Below are positions 16,258 to 24,431 of a stretch of 64,000 nt of DNA, one piece after another. The position numbers were made by a program, and so were the translations under genes. Every line of letters begins with the position of its first letter. Within the stretch, counting starts at the first letter, position 1. The DNA lies in NCBI RefSeq assembly GCF_030269645.1, contig NZ_BSTR01000035.1, forward strand, positions 20,002 through 84,001, read 5' to 3'. The notes below the pieces were generated by a model. That model was not told the DNA's origin, did no database searches, and was given only the letters and a program-made list of their open reading frames with translations. This stretch comes from Actinokineospora sp. NBRC 105648 (GTDB lineage Bacteria; Actinomycetota; Actinomycetes; Mycobacteriales; Pseudonocardiaceae).

Positions 16258-18672
16258 GTGATCGCCCTCGCCCAGCTCCCGGACCTGCCGGTCCGCGCTG
16301 CCCTGGGCGAGATCACCCGGACGGTGGACGCCGCGGGCGTCGCGGTGCTGGTCGCGCCGCCCGGCACCGGCAAGACGACGCTCGTGCCGTTGGCGTTGGC
16401 CGACGCGGGCAAGGTCGTGGTGGCCGAGCCGCGCAGGCTCGCCGCACGCGCGGCGGCCGCGCGCATGGCGGCCCTCTTGGGCGAACCGGTCGGTCGCACG
16501 GTCGGCTACGCGGTGCGCGGCGACCGCAAGACGTCCAAGGACACCCGCATCGAGGTAGTGACGTCCGGGTTGCTCGTCCGACGACTGCAGAACGACCCAG
16601 AACTATCCGGTGTGGACACTGTGCTGCTCGACGAGTGCCACGAGCGCCACCTCGACGCCGACCTGCTGCTCGCCCTCCTCTTGGACGCCCGCGATGGCCT
16701 CCGCCCGGACCTGCGCCTGCTCGCCACTAGCGCCACCGTCGCCGAAGGCAGACTTGCCGAGCTGCTCGGCGGGGCACCGGTAATTCGCGTTGCGGCGCGG
16801 ACGTTTCCGGTGGAAATGCGCTACCTGGCGCCCCTTAGGGGCGAACGGATCGAGCAGTGCGCCGCAAGAGCAGTACGGGCAGCAGTGTCCGAACTAGACG
16901 GTGACGTCCTGGTCTTCTTGCCCGGTGCGGCAGAGATCCGCCGTGTGACTGAGGCGTTGCGCAGTATCGACGCAGACGTCCTCCCGTTGCACGGCAGGCT
17001 ATCCACGGCGGACCAAGACGCCGCGCTAACACCCGGTCCGCGCAGACGGGTAGTGCTATCGACGGCGGTGGCGGAATCCAGTTTGACGGTGCCCGGCGTG
17101 CGAATCGTGATAGATGCTGGCCAGTCGCGCGTAGCGCGGGTGGATCACCGGCGCGGTCTATCCGGTCTCGCGACAGTAAGAGTGTCCGCGGCGGTAGCCG
17201 ACCAGCGGGCGGGCCGCGCGGGTCGGGAAGCGCCCGGTTGGGTCTACCGGTGCTGGCCAGAGCACGAGCACGCGACACTCCCCCGCTACCCCGAACCGGA
17301 GATCCGCACCGCCGACCTCACCCGGCTCGCCTTGGAGCTGGCTTGCTGGGGCACCCCGGACGGCACCGGTTTGCGCTGGTGGGACCCACCGCCCGCCGGA
17401 CCGCTGGCAGTCGGGCGGGAGACCTTGACCGCGCTCGGCGCCTTGGCCGACGGCAAGGTCACCGCGCGCGGCACCGCCATGGCCCGCCTCGGCCTGCACC
17501 CTCGGCTCGCCCGCGCGCTCTTGGACGGAGCGGCGAAACTGGGCGCGGACAACGCCGCCGAGGTAGTCGCGATCCTCGACGACGACGGTCTTGCCGGAAG
17601 CACCGACCTCGACTCGAGCCTGCGCGCGCTCCGCAACGGCTCACCGTCAACCACCCGGTGGCGACGCGAGACTCGTCGCCTAGCCGCGTTGGTCGAAGGT
17701 CCGCGCGGCAAGACAAACGACCCTGCGCTGGTAACCGCTCTTGCGCACCCAGAACGCCTAGCGCGAAGACGTTCCGCGAGCACACCGGTCTACCTGATGG
17801 CGGGTGGCACTGCCGTCGAGCTCCCACCCGGCAGCGGTCTAGGGGACCCCGAGTGGTTGGCGGTCGCGGTCGCGGACCGACCACCGGGTGCCGCGCACGG
17901 TCGAGTCCGGTTGGCCGCGCGCGCGGACGAGCAACTAGCCATCGCCGCCGCACCCGCGCTACTGGTCACCGAGGAGCAGGTCGCTTGGGTCGACGGTGAC
18001 GTGGTGGCGCGCCGGGTCCGCAGGCTGGGCGCCATCGTGCTGCACGAGCGCGCGCTGCCCAATCCGCCCGGCGACGCCGTCCGCGCCGCGGTACTGGATG
18101 GGCTGCGCAAGTCCGGCTTGGAGCTGGTGCGCTTTTCCGCCGCCGCCCAATCCCTGCGCGAACGCCTCGACCTGCTGCACCGCACCCTGGGCGACCCGTG
18201 GCCCGCCGTCGACGACAACGCTCTGCTCGCTAACGCCGAGAGCTGGATCGGCAACGCCCGCGACCGCGCGAGCCTAAGCAGACTGGACATGACTAACGCG
18301 CTGCGGGTTCTCCTACCGTGGCCTGCGGCTACCCGGTTGGAAGAGTTGGTGCCAGAACGGGTAGAGGTTCCTTCCGGGTCCAAGGTGCGCTTGGACTACT
18401 CCGGAGACTCCCCCGCGCTACCGGTAAAGGTGCAAGAGGTCTTCGGCTGGACGTCCAGCCCGACGGTAATAGACGGACGAGTGCCCGTAGTCCTCCACCT
18501 GCTGTCGCCCGCCGGTAGACCTGTCGCGGTTACCGGCGACCTCGCGTCGTTCTGGGCCTCGGGCTACCGGCAAGTGCGCTCGGAGCTGCGCGGCCGCTAC
18601 CCCAAGCACCGCTGGCCGGAAGACCCGATGGCCGCGCCGCCCACCCGGCACAGCATCCAGCGCAGGTCCTGA
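16258..18672 (+). CDS. hrpB: ATP-dependent RNA helicase HrpB
   Basis: This is 804 residues, close to the usual HrpB length. Walker A APPGTGKTT is at about 33-41 and the DEAH-type box LLDECHERH at about 123-131. SATVAEGRL is motif III, and STAVAESSLTVPGVR plus DQRAGRAGR are motifs V and VI. The C-terminal part with WPAATRLEELVPE and the conserved end PKHRWPEDPMAAPPT is the HrpB C-terminal domain. The cellular role is not well defined in bacteria; it binds RNA and hydrolyses ATP. The start GTG at 16258 is consistent with the N-terminal alignment. Confidence 0.92.
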   Translation: MIALAQLPDLPVRAALGEITRTVDAAGVAVLVAPPGTGKTTLVPLALADAGKVVVAEPRRLAARAAAARMAALLGEPVGRTVGYAVRGDRKTSKDTRIEVVTSGLLVRRLQNDPELSGVDTVLLDECHERHLDADLLLALLLDARDGLRPDLRLLATSATVAEGRLAELLGGAPVIRVAARTFPVEMRYLAPLRGERIEQCAARAVRAAVSELDGDVLVFLPGAAEIRRVTEALRSIDADVLPLHGRLSTADQDAALTPGPRRRVVLSTAVAESSLTVPGVRIVIDAGQSRVARVDHRRGLSGLATVRVSAAVADQRAGRAGREAPGWVYRCWPEHEHATLPRYPEPEIRTADLTRLALELACWGTPDGTGLRWWDPPPAGPLAVGRETLTALGALADGKVTARGTAMARLGLHPRLARALLDGAAKLGADNAAEVVAILDDDGLAGSTDLDSSLRALRNGSPSTTRWRRETRRLAALVEGPRGKTNDPALVTALAHPERLARRRSASTPVYLMAGGTAVELPPGSGLGDPEWLAVAVADRPPGAAHGRVRLAARADEQLAIAAAPALLVTEEQVAWVDGDVVARRVRRLGAIVLHERALPNPPGDAVRAAVLDGLRKSGLELVRFSAAAQSLRERLDLLHRTLGDPWPAVDDNALLANAESWIGNARDRASLSRLDMTNALRVLLPWPAATRLEELVPERVEVPSGSKVRLDYSGDSPALPVKVQEVFGWTSSPTVIDGRVPVVLHLLSPAGRPVAVTGDLASFWASGYRQVRSELRGRYPKHRWPEDPMAAPPTRHSIQRRS

Positions 18673-18722
18673 CCTCGGCGAGTACCGAGACAAGCCCCGG
18701 TGCCCTGGAGCATGCTGTCGGG

Positions 18723-19214
18723 GTGAGCACGCAGACACACGCGGGCACCGGGGTGTGGTTCCGGCTGGCCGTCCTGCTCAAGGGCGCCGACGGGGTACTG
18801 CAGGTGCTCACCGCGTTCCTCCTGCTGGTGGTGCCGCCGTCGGTGATCACCGGGGTGGCCAACGCGGTGATCACCCGCGACCTGGTGGGCGACCACGACG
18901 GCACCCTGGCCCACCACCTCTCCCGCGCCGCGCAGGACTTCGCCGACGGCGGTGGCACCCGCACGTTCGCCATCGTCTTCCTACTGCTGCACGGCCTGGT
19001 GAAGATCGGGCTGGTCACCGCCCTGCTCAAGCGGATCAGGCCGATGTACCCGGTCGCCGCGGTCGTGCTCGGCCTGTTCGTCGGCTACGAGGTCTACCGC
19101 GCGATCCGCACCGGCTCGATCGGGCTGCCGGTCTTCGCCGCGATCGATGTGGTGATCATCGTGATGATCGTCCGCGAGTACCGGCGGCTGCCAGTGGGCG
19201 GTTTGTCCGGCTGA
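18723..19214 (+). CDS. DUF2127 family membrane protein
   Basis: This is 163 residues, four TM helices. It begins with the family pattern FRLAVLLKGADGVLQVLTAF. The second helix pair contains FLLLHGLVKIGLVTALLKR and the third YPVAAVVLGLFVGYEVYR. These motifs match DUF2127 (YetI-like) proteins of unknown function. The GTG start at 18723 follows GGGG. It may be cotranscribed with the DedA-like gene 23 bp downstream. Confidence 0.8.
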   Translation: MSTQTHAGTGVWFRLAVLLKGADGVLQVLTAFLLLVVPPSVITGVANAVITRDLVGDHDGTLAHHLSRAAQDFADGGGTRTFAIVFLLLHGLVKIGLVTALLKRIRPMYPVAAVVLGLFVGYEVYRAIRTGSIGLPVFAAIDVVIIVMIVREYRRLPVGGLSG

Positions 19215-19237
19215 GTCGCGCGGGTACGTGACGGGGT

Positions 19238-19861
19238 ATGCGGCAGAGTGGACCCGAGGGCGGCCTGACGGGCTGGGCGTTGGACGTGATGGACACCCTG
19301 GGCGGGCCCGGCGCCGGACTGCTGGTGGCCGCCGAGAACCTGTTCCCGCCGCTGCCCAGCGAGGTGTTCCTCCCGCTCGCGGGCTTCGCCGCCAGCCGGG
19401 GCGGCATCAGCCTGTTCAGCGCGATCTTCTTCACCACGCTCGGCTCCCTGGTCGGCGCGCTGGCGCTGTACTGGCTCGGCGCCCGGCTCGGCCGGGACCG
19501 GCTGCGCGCGCTGGTCGCCAGGGTGCCGCTGCTCGACGTGTCCGATGTGGACCGGTCGGAGCGCTGGTTCGCCGAGCACGGCGGCAAGGCGGTGTTCTTC
19601 GGCCGGATGGTGCCGGTGTTCCGCAGCCTGATCTCGATCCCCGCCGGGGTCGAGCGGATGCCACTGTGGCGGTTCGCGCTGCTGACCGCCGGGGGAAGCC
19701 TCGTGTGGAACTCGGCGTTCGTGCTCGCCGGGTTCCTCTTGGGCCAGAACTGGCACCTCGTCGAGGGCTACGCCTCGGTGTTCGAGTACGCGGTGGCCGG
19801 TACCGCCGTCCTGGCCATCGGCTGGTTCGTGGCGAAACGGCTGCGCGCGCGACGGCGATGA
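19238..19861 (+). CDS. DedA-family membrane protein
   Basis: This is 207 residues. ENLFPPLPSEVFLPLAGFAA is the classic DedA E-x3-P-x-P-x-E motif. GSLVGALALYWLGARLGRDR and FFGRMVPVFRSLISIPAGV carry the conserved G-R-x-x-P-x-x-R segment. DedA proteins act as proton-coupled phospholipid or undecaprenyl-phosphate flippases; the specific substrate is not visible. The ATG lies 23 bp after the DUF2127 stop. Confidence 0.9.
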   Translation: MRQSGPEGGLTGWALDVMDTLGGPGAGLLVAAENLFPPLPSEVFLPLAGFAASRGGISLFSAIFFTTLGSLVGALALYWLGARLGRDRLRALVARVPLLDVSDVDRSERWFAEHGGKAVFFGRMVPVFRSLISIPAGVERMPLWRFALLTAGGSLVWNSAFVLAGFLLGQNWHLVEGYASVFEYAVAGTAVLAIGWFVAKRLRARRR

Positions 19862-19991
19862 CCAACCGGGCCGCTGTTCGGGCGGGCCGCCCAGGCCCAC
19901 CGCTGTGAACCACCTCACCGCGGCGGGCCAGAGCACGCGCCGGACCCGGCCGGGACTGGTTCGATGGGGACTCACTGCGGAGGAGGAGCCC

Positions 19992-20468
19992 ATGCGGCGG
20001 TTGGTGGTCCTGCGGCACGCGAAGTCGGCCTGGCCGGAGGGCGTGCCCGACTACCGGCGTCCCCTCAACGACCGCGGCAGGCGCGACGCCCCGGCGGTCG
20101 GCAGCTGGTTGGCCGAGCACCTCGACGGTATCGACCTGGCCCTGGTGTCCCCCGCGACCCGGACCCGGCAGACCTGGGAACTGGCCTCGGCGGAGTTACC
20201 GGCGGTCCCACCGACCACTTTCGACGAACAGCTCTATGGCGAGGGCGCCGACTCCATCCTGGCCGTGCTGACCACCCTCGCCGACTCCCCCAAGACGGTC
20301 CTGCTGATCGGCCACAACCCCGACCTGGAAGACGTCGTGGAGACCCTCACCGGCACCCGCCCGATCTTCAAGACGAGCAGCCTCGCCCTGCTGACCTGGC
20401 ACGGCAAACACCTCACCACCACCCCCCACTCCGCCATCCTCACCCACACCGAAACCATCCGCGCCTAA
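19992..20468 (+). CDS. SixA-like phosphohistidine phosphatase
   Basis: This is 158 residues of the histidine-phosphatase superfamily. The RHG motif LRHAKSAW is at 6-13, LVSPATRTRQT provides the second phosphate-binding arginine, and VLLIGHNPDL the second catalytic His. The short size without inserts points to SixA-type enzymes. The ATG at 19992 is set by AGGAGGAG 4-5 nt before it; the frame is open further upstream without a better start. Confidence 0.88.
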   Translation: MRRLVVLRHAKSAWPEGVPDYRRPLNDRGRRDAPAVGSWLAEHLDGIDLALVSPATRTRQTWELASAELPAVPPTTFDEQLYGEGADSILAVLTTLADSPKTVLLIGHNPDLEDVVETLTGTRPIFKTSSLALLTWHGKHLTTTPHSAILTHTETIRA

Positions 20469-20470
20469 TC

Positions 20471-20511
20471 AAGGGATGCTTTAATCCCTTTCAGGGATGA
20501 TTTAATCCTTT
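20471..20511. promoter_or_regulatory. Two tandem operator-like palindromes upstream of an XRE regulator
   Basis: Site 1 is AAGGGAT-GCTTTA-ATCCCTT (20471-20490). Site 2 is AGGGAT-GATTTA-ATCCTT (20493-20510), the same pattern shifted by 21 bp, or two helical turns. AT-rich centres and same-face spacing suggest cooperative dimer binding, most simply by the product of the gene at 20590. Confidence 0.6.
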
Positions 20512-20589
20512 CTCGCCGGTGCGGCGACCCTTCCTTTCCCACGCGCTATTCTCGGCGAAGTTCACGAGGCGGAGCGCGCGGAGGACTGG

Positions 20590-20997
20590 GTGGCGAAGGA
20601 CGGGGCAGCGGTCGCCGATGTGGTCAACGCCCGCATGAAAGACCTGAAGATGACCCAGACGGCACTCATGGAGCGCGCGGGCCTCTCCAAGTCCACCGTC
20701 CGGGAAATCCGTGGCGGCGTGGTCCGGGAGAATCGGAGCACCCACACCCTCCAGGCGATTTCCCAAGCCCTGGGTTGGCGCGCGGACTACCTGCACAAGG
20801 TCGAAGCGGGCGAGAACCCCTCAGCGGAAGCCGAGCCCACCGCAGAAGAAGCCCTCAAGAACCACATCGTCGACATCATGCAAACCCACCTCGGCGCCCA
20901 GACAGCCATCCTGACCGAAATGAACCACACCCTCAACCGCCTGGCTGACGCATTCCTCCCCAAATCCCCCGACCACCTACCGCCCCACATCGACTGA
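20590..20997 (+). CDS. XRE-type HTH transcriptional regulator
   Basis: This is 135 residues from the GTG at 20590. Residues about 18-70 form the HTH_3 fold (MTQTALMERAGLSKSTVREI, then THTLQAISQALGW, then the wing-like ADYLHKVEAG). The C-terminal 60 residues are helical and may dimerise. Two 21-bp-spaced palindromes lie 80-120 bp upstream, which suggests autoregulation. No toxin gene is adjacent, and the next downstream gene is tmRNA on the other strand. Confidence 0.82.
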   Translation: MAKDGAAVADVVNARMKDLKMTQTALMERAGLSKSTVREIRGGVVRENRSTHTLQAISQALGWRADYLHKVEAGENPSAEAEPTAEEALKNHIVDIMQTHLGAQTAILTEMNHTLNRLADAFLPKSPDHLPPHID

Positions 20998-21014
20998 GAA
21001 CCACCCACTCGAAC

Positions 21015-21190
21015 GCGATCGCCAAAGCCGTGAGCACCCCAGCCCCAATGCGATCGCCGAAGGCGTAAGCGAACCCACCCACCAACTCCCGCATCCCGAT
21101 GCGATCGGCGAAGCCGTGAGCGAGCCCCACCCCACCCAACTCGCTCACCCCCGATGCGATCGGCGAAGCCGTGAGCGAGCCCCCCACCCG
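21015..21190. repeat. Four mini-hairpin repeats downstream of tmRNA
   Basis: The units start near 21015, 21050, 21098 and 21151. The best units read GATGCGATCGGCGAAGCCGT followed by GAGCGAG, with a central CGGC-GAA-GCCG mini-hairpin. Unit 2 has CGCC-GAA-GGCG instead, a compensated change. The same units occur at 37611-37742 behind an initiator tRNA. The spacing is irregular, so this is not a CRISPR array. Confidence 0.8.
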
Positions 21191-21227
21191 ACCACGCTGG
21201 TTCGGCCACCGATCGCACCGTGGGGGT

Positions 21228-21284
21228 CTGGGGGCTCGGCCCCCAGAAATTGAAACGGACGACCCGGCCTGCGCTTTCCGCAGG
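21228..21284 (-). terminator. Double hairpin terminator behind tmRNA
   Basis: On the minus strand, the first hairpin after tmRNA is CCTGCG-GAAAG-CGCAGG (21268-21284), then CTGGGGGC-CGA-GCCCCCAG (21228-21246). Both hairpins and the bases after them recur almost unchanged behind the tRNA at 37858. Confidence 0.75.
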
Positions 21285-21303
21285 CACGAGCCGCCCGAGT
21301 CCG

Positions 21304-21673
21304 TGGAGGTGCCGGGAATCGAACCCGGGTCCTCTGTCGTTTCACCAGGACTTCTCCGTGCGCAGTTCGCTATGCCTCTACTCGACCCCACCGATCACGC
21401 GAACAAGCCGGTGTGACGGGCCCAGTCACTGTGAGTTTCCCGTTCAGGCCCCGTGACCGGGACTGGCGGTGAGCCTCCTAGCTGATGCCGGCTACCGGGG
21501 CGGAGGCATCCCCGGGCCGACAGACTCACACTCGCTTAGGCAGCGAGGGCGAAGTCAGCGCGACTGTTAGTCTTGGCGCTTATTGGTTTGCGAGCGACGC
21601 TTGAGGTGGTCATCTCGCCTGCACCTGCACGCTTCTCCTGACTAGACGTCCAGAGTCGAAACCGTTCACCCCC
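21304..21673 (-). ncRNA. ssrA: Transfer-messenger RNA
   Basis: The 5' end GGGGGTG (from 21673) pairs with the 3' end CACCTCC (21305-21311), plus discriminator A. The conserved GGTTTCGAC follows the 5' end, and the T-arm reads CCCGGGTTCGATTCCCGG. The tag reading frame at 21536-21577 is GCC..TAA and encodes AKTNSRADFALAA, a typical actinobacterial tag ending in the ALAA degron. It rescues stalled ribosomes together with SmpB, encoded at 32 kb. Confidence 0.95.
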
Positions 21674-21843
21674 GTGTGGGTAGGGACTGTCTTGCTCCCC
21701 CCACCTTAGCCCCTCCGGCCGCTCGGATCATCCCGGATACCGGTGGTGGGGCCAGCCCTACCACGACCCCGGTGGCGCCCCCCATGGAGAAGGGCCCCTC
21801 CAGGGGTGATGCTGGTGGTCAACGGCACGAGGAGGGGACGAAG

Positions 21844-22515
21844 ATGACCACCATCCACAGCGACGGCACCCGGCCGCGCCCGTCGGTGTTCGGCTCGCTG
21901 GGGTACCTGCTGATGAACCTGGTCGTGGGCATCCTCGGCTTCGTGGGGATCGTGACCGCCTGGGCGGTCGGGGCGGGCACCGCGGTGGTGTGGGTGGGGC
22001 TGCCGGTCTTGGCGCTCGCCATCCTCGGCACCCGCGGCGCCGCGCGGGTCGAGCGGGCCAGGGTGTACGCGATGCTCGACACCTACATCGCCACCCCGTA
22101 CCCACCGCTGCCGGTCACCGGGCGGTGGAAGGCGCGGCTCAAGGACGGCGCGACCTGGCGGGACACCGCCTACTTCGTCCTGCTGCTGCCGATCGGCGTC
22201 GCCGAGTTCTCGATCATGATCGCGCTCTGGTCGGCTTCCGCGTGGCTGGTGGCGCTGCCGCTGGTCTACCGCTTCCTGCCCGACGGCGCCTGGCTGCTCT
22301 GGGACACCGACCACCCGCGCATCGTGGTCGACTCGTTCCTCGAGGCGCTGCCCTTCGCCGGGGCCGGGCTGGTCCTGCTGGCCCTCACGGTGCCGCTGAC
22401 CAGGGCGATGGGCGCCGCGCACGCGGTGTTCGCGCGGTCGGTGCTGGGGCCGTCGCAGGCCAAGATCCGGTCGCTGGAGCCGTGGGAGTCCGACGGCGTG
22501 CGGGTCGGGGTCTGA
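21844..22515 (+). CDS. Membrane sensor-domain protein paired with a histidine kinase
   Basis: This is 223 residues, with about five TM segments in two hairpins: LGYLLMNLVVGILGFVGIVT, AVVWVGLPVLALAIL, TAYFVLLLPIGVAEFSIMIA and ALPFAGAGLVLLALTVPLT. It matches the actinobacterial 'putative sensor' domain that also forms the N terminus of the adjacent kinase. The ATG at 21844 has GGAGGGG upstream. It lies 4 bp before the kinase gene, so it is probably an accessory membrane subunit of the two-component system. Confidence 0.75.
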   Translation: MTTIHSDGTRPRPSVFGSLGYLLMNLVVGILGFVGIVTAWAVGAGTAVVWVGLPVLALAILGTRGAARVERARVYAMLDTYIATPYPPLPVTGRWKARLKDGATWRDTAYFVLLLPIGVAEFSIMIALWSASAWLVALPLVYRFLPDGAWLLWDTDHPRIVVDSFLEALPFAGAGLVLLALTVPLTRAMGAAHAVFARSVLGPSQAKIRSLEPWESDGVRVGV

Positions 22516-22519
22516 GGCC

Positions 22520-23644
22520 ATGCGCGACCGCAGGTACCCGAACCCGGCGCTGGCGATCCTCTACCTGGTGGGCGGCTTCCCGCTGAGCCTGTTCACCTTC
22601 ATCGTGACCCTCGTCCTGCTCTGCGTGGGCGTCGGCACCGTGGTCATCTGGGTGGGGGTGCCGCTGCTGGTGGGCAGCGCGGTGCTGGCCCGCTCGTTCG
22701 GCAACACCCACCGGGCCTGGGCGCGCGCCATGACCGGCGCCGACCTGCCGAACCTGCCGGTGCTCACCGAGGACCGCGGCGCGCTGCGGCAGTGGCGGGC
22801 GCTGCTCACCGACCGCCGGACCTGGCGCGACATCGCCTTCCTGGGCATGGAGCTGCCGCTGTCGGTCTTCGGTTTCGCCCTGGCGGTGGCCAGCGTCCCG
22901 CTGGTCCCGCTGGCGCTGTGGCTCACCCCGCGCTACGCCTGGCTGCACTCCCAGCTCGCGGTGGCCATGCTCGGCCCGGACCGCACCGCCGACCTGACCG
23001 CCAAGGCCGAGCACCTGCAGGCGTCCCGGGCGCGCGGGGTGGACGCGGCCGAGGCCGAGCGGCGGCGGATCGAGCGCGACCTGCACGACGGCGCCCAGCA
23101 GCGGCTGGTCGCGGTGGCCATGGGCCTGGGCCGGGCCAAGGGCAAGCTGGACGCCGACCCGGACCTGGCCCGGGCGCTGATCGACGAGGCGCACGCCGAC
23201 GCCAAGCTGGCCGTCGCCGAGCTGCGCGACCTGGCCCGCGGCATCTACCCGGCCGTCCTGGGCGACCGCGGCCTGGACGCGGCGCTGTCGTCGCTGGCGG
23301 CCAAGTGCCCGGTGCCGGTCGAGGTGGCGGTGGCGGTCGAGCCGCGACCGCCCGCCGCGGTGGAGAGCACGGCGTACTTCATCGTCGGCGAGTCGCTGAC
23401 CAACATCGCCAAGCACTCGGGCGCGCGCAACGTCACGGTCAAGGTGTGGCGGCACGAGCGCGGCAGCGGCGACCAGGTCGTCGTCGAGATCACCGACGAC
23501 GGCGACGGCGGCGCGAGCATCCGCCCGGGGGGTGGGCTGGCGGGCCTGGCCGACCGCGCTGCCACGATTGACGGCGTGATGACCGTGGTGAGCCCCATCG
23601 GTGGGCCAACAGTGATCAGGGCGGACCTGCCGTGCGAGTGGTGA
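22520..23644 (+). CDS. Sensor histidine kinase (NarL/HisKA_3 type)
   Basis: This is 374 residues. The N-terminal sensor has four TM helices (about 15-55 and 100-150). ERRRIERDLHDGAQQRLVA (about 177-195) contains the phospho-accepting His of HisKA_3. ESLTNIAKHSGARNVTV is the N-box, DDGDGGA the G1 box and GGGLAGLADRAA the G2 box. The domain order matches DesK/LiaS-like actinobacterial kinases. It overlaps the response regulator by 13 bp. Confidence 0.9.
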   Translation: MRDRRYPNPALAILYLVGGFPLSLFTFIVTLVLLCVGVGTVVIWVGVPLLVGSAVLARSFGNTHRAWARAMTGADLPNLPVLTEDRGALRQWRALLTDRRTWRDIAFLGMELPLSVFGFALAVASVPLVPLALWLTPRYAWLHSQLAVAMLGPDRTADLTAKAEHLQASRARGVDAAEAERRRIERDLHDGAQQRLVAVAMGLGRAKGKLDADPDLARALIDEAHADAKLAVAELRDLARGIYPAVLGDRGLDAALSSLAAKCPVPVEVAVAVEPRPPAAVESTAYFIVGESLTNIAKHSGARNVTVKVWRHERGSGDQVVVEITDDGDGGASIRPGGGLAGLADRAATIDGVMTVVSPIGGPTVIRADLPCEW

Positions 23645-24276
23645 TCGCCGAGGACTCGGTGCTGCTGCGGGTGGGGGTGACCAGGCTGCTGGCCGACGAG
23701 GACATCGAGACCGTCGCGGCGGTCGAGGACGGCGACGCACTGCTGGAGGCGGTCAGCGAACACCGCCCCGACCTGGCGATCGTCGACGTCCGGATGCCGC
23801 CGACCTTCACCGACGAGGGGCTGCGGGCCGCGCTGCGCGCCCGCGAGGAGGTGCCGGGGCTGCCGGTGCTGGTGCTCTCGCAGTACGTCGAGGAGCGCTA
23901 CGCGGTCGAGCTGCTGGCGGGCGGCGCCGGGGGCGTGGGCTACCTGCTCAAGGAGCGGGTGGCCGACGTCGCCGACTTCATCGACGCGGTGCACCGGGTC
24001 GCCGGGGGCGGCACCTGCATCGACCAGGAGGTGATCGCACAGCTCATGGCGCGTGGACGGCGCAACCCGATAGACCTGCTCACCCCGCGCGAGCGCGAGG
24101 TGCTGGGCCTGATGGCGCAGGGGCTGTCGAACGTGGCCATCGCCCGATCGTTGACGGTTTCCGACGGGGCGGTGGAAAAGCACGTGGGGAACATCTTCTC
24201 GAAATTGGGCCTGGAGCCCACCGGTGAGGAGCACCGGCGGGTTCGGGCCGTGCTCACCTTCCTCAACCGGGCCTGA
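23632..24276 (+). CDS. NarL/LuxR-type response regulator
   Basis: This is 214 residues. The receiver domain (1-120) has the acidic pair in IAEDSV, the phospho-acceptor Asp in IVDVRMPP and Lys in YLLKERV. The C-terminal LuxR HTH is LTPREREVLGLMAQGLSNVA with VSDGAVEKHVGNIFSKLGL. The start is the GTG at 23632, inside the kinase 3' end. Targets are not visible, though self-regulation of the sensor operon is common in this class. Confidence 0.92.
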   Translation: MRVVIAEDSVLLRVGVTRLLADEDIETVAAVEDGDALLEAVSEHRPDLAIVDVRMPPTFTDEGLRAALRAREEVPGLPVLVLSQYVEERYAVELLAGGAGGVGYLLKERVADVADFIDAVHRVAGGGTCIDQEVIAQLMARGRRNPIDLLTPREREVLGLMAQGLSNVAIARSLTVSDGAVEKHVGNIFSKLGLEPTGEEHRRVRAVLTFLNRA

Positions 24277-24337
24277 CCAATTCCGCGCCGAGATCGATCG
24301 CGGGATTCCTTTCCAGGAATACCAGAGTCCTTTGAGG

Positions 24338-24425
24338 ACAGGGCGGCCCCACCCCGCGCGGGTGGAGCCGCCCTGTGTTTCGCGACGACCGGCCGGTGCG
24401 GCGGGGCCAGGCCCCGCCGCACCGG
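24338..24425. terminator. Two strong hairpins between convergent genes
   Basis: Hairpin 1 (24338-24376) has ACAGGGCGGC/GCCGCCCTGT arms followed by GTTT on the plus strand, ending the two-component operon. Hairpin 2 (24393-24425) is a near-perfect palindrome, CCGGTGCGGCGGGGCC with its complement, probably bidirectional and ending the protease gene on the minus strand. Confidence 0.8.
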
Positions 24426-24431
24426 ATCCGG

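Noticed and set aside
21015..21190. Possible CRISPR array
   Set aside because: Repeats diverge, spacing is irregular, spacers are low-complexity, and no cas gene is nearby.
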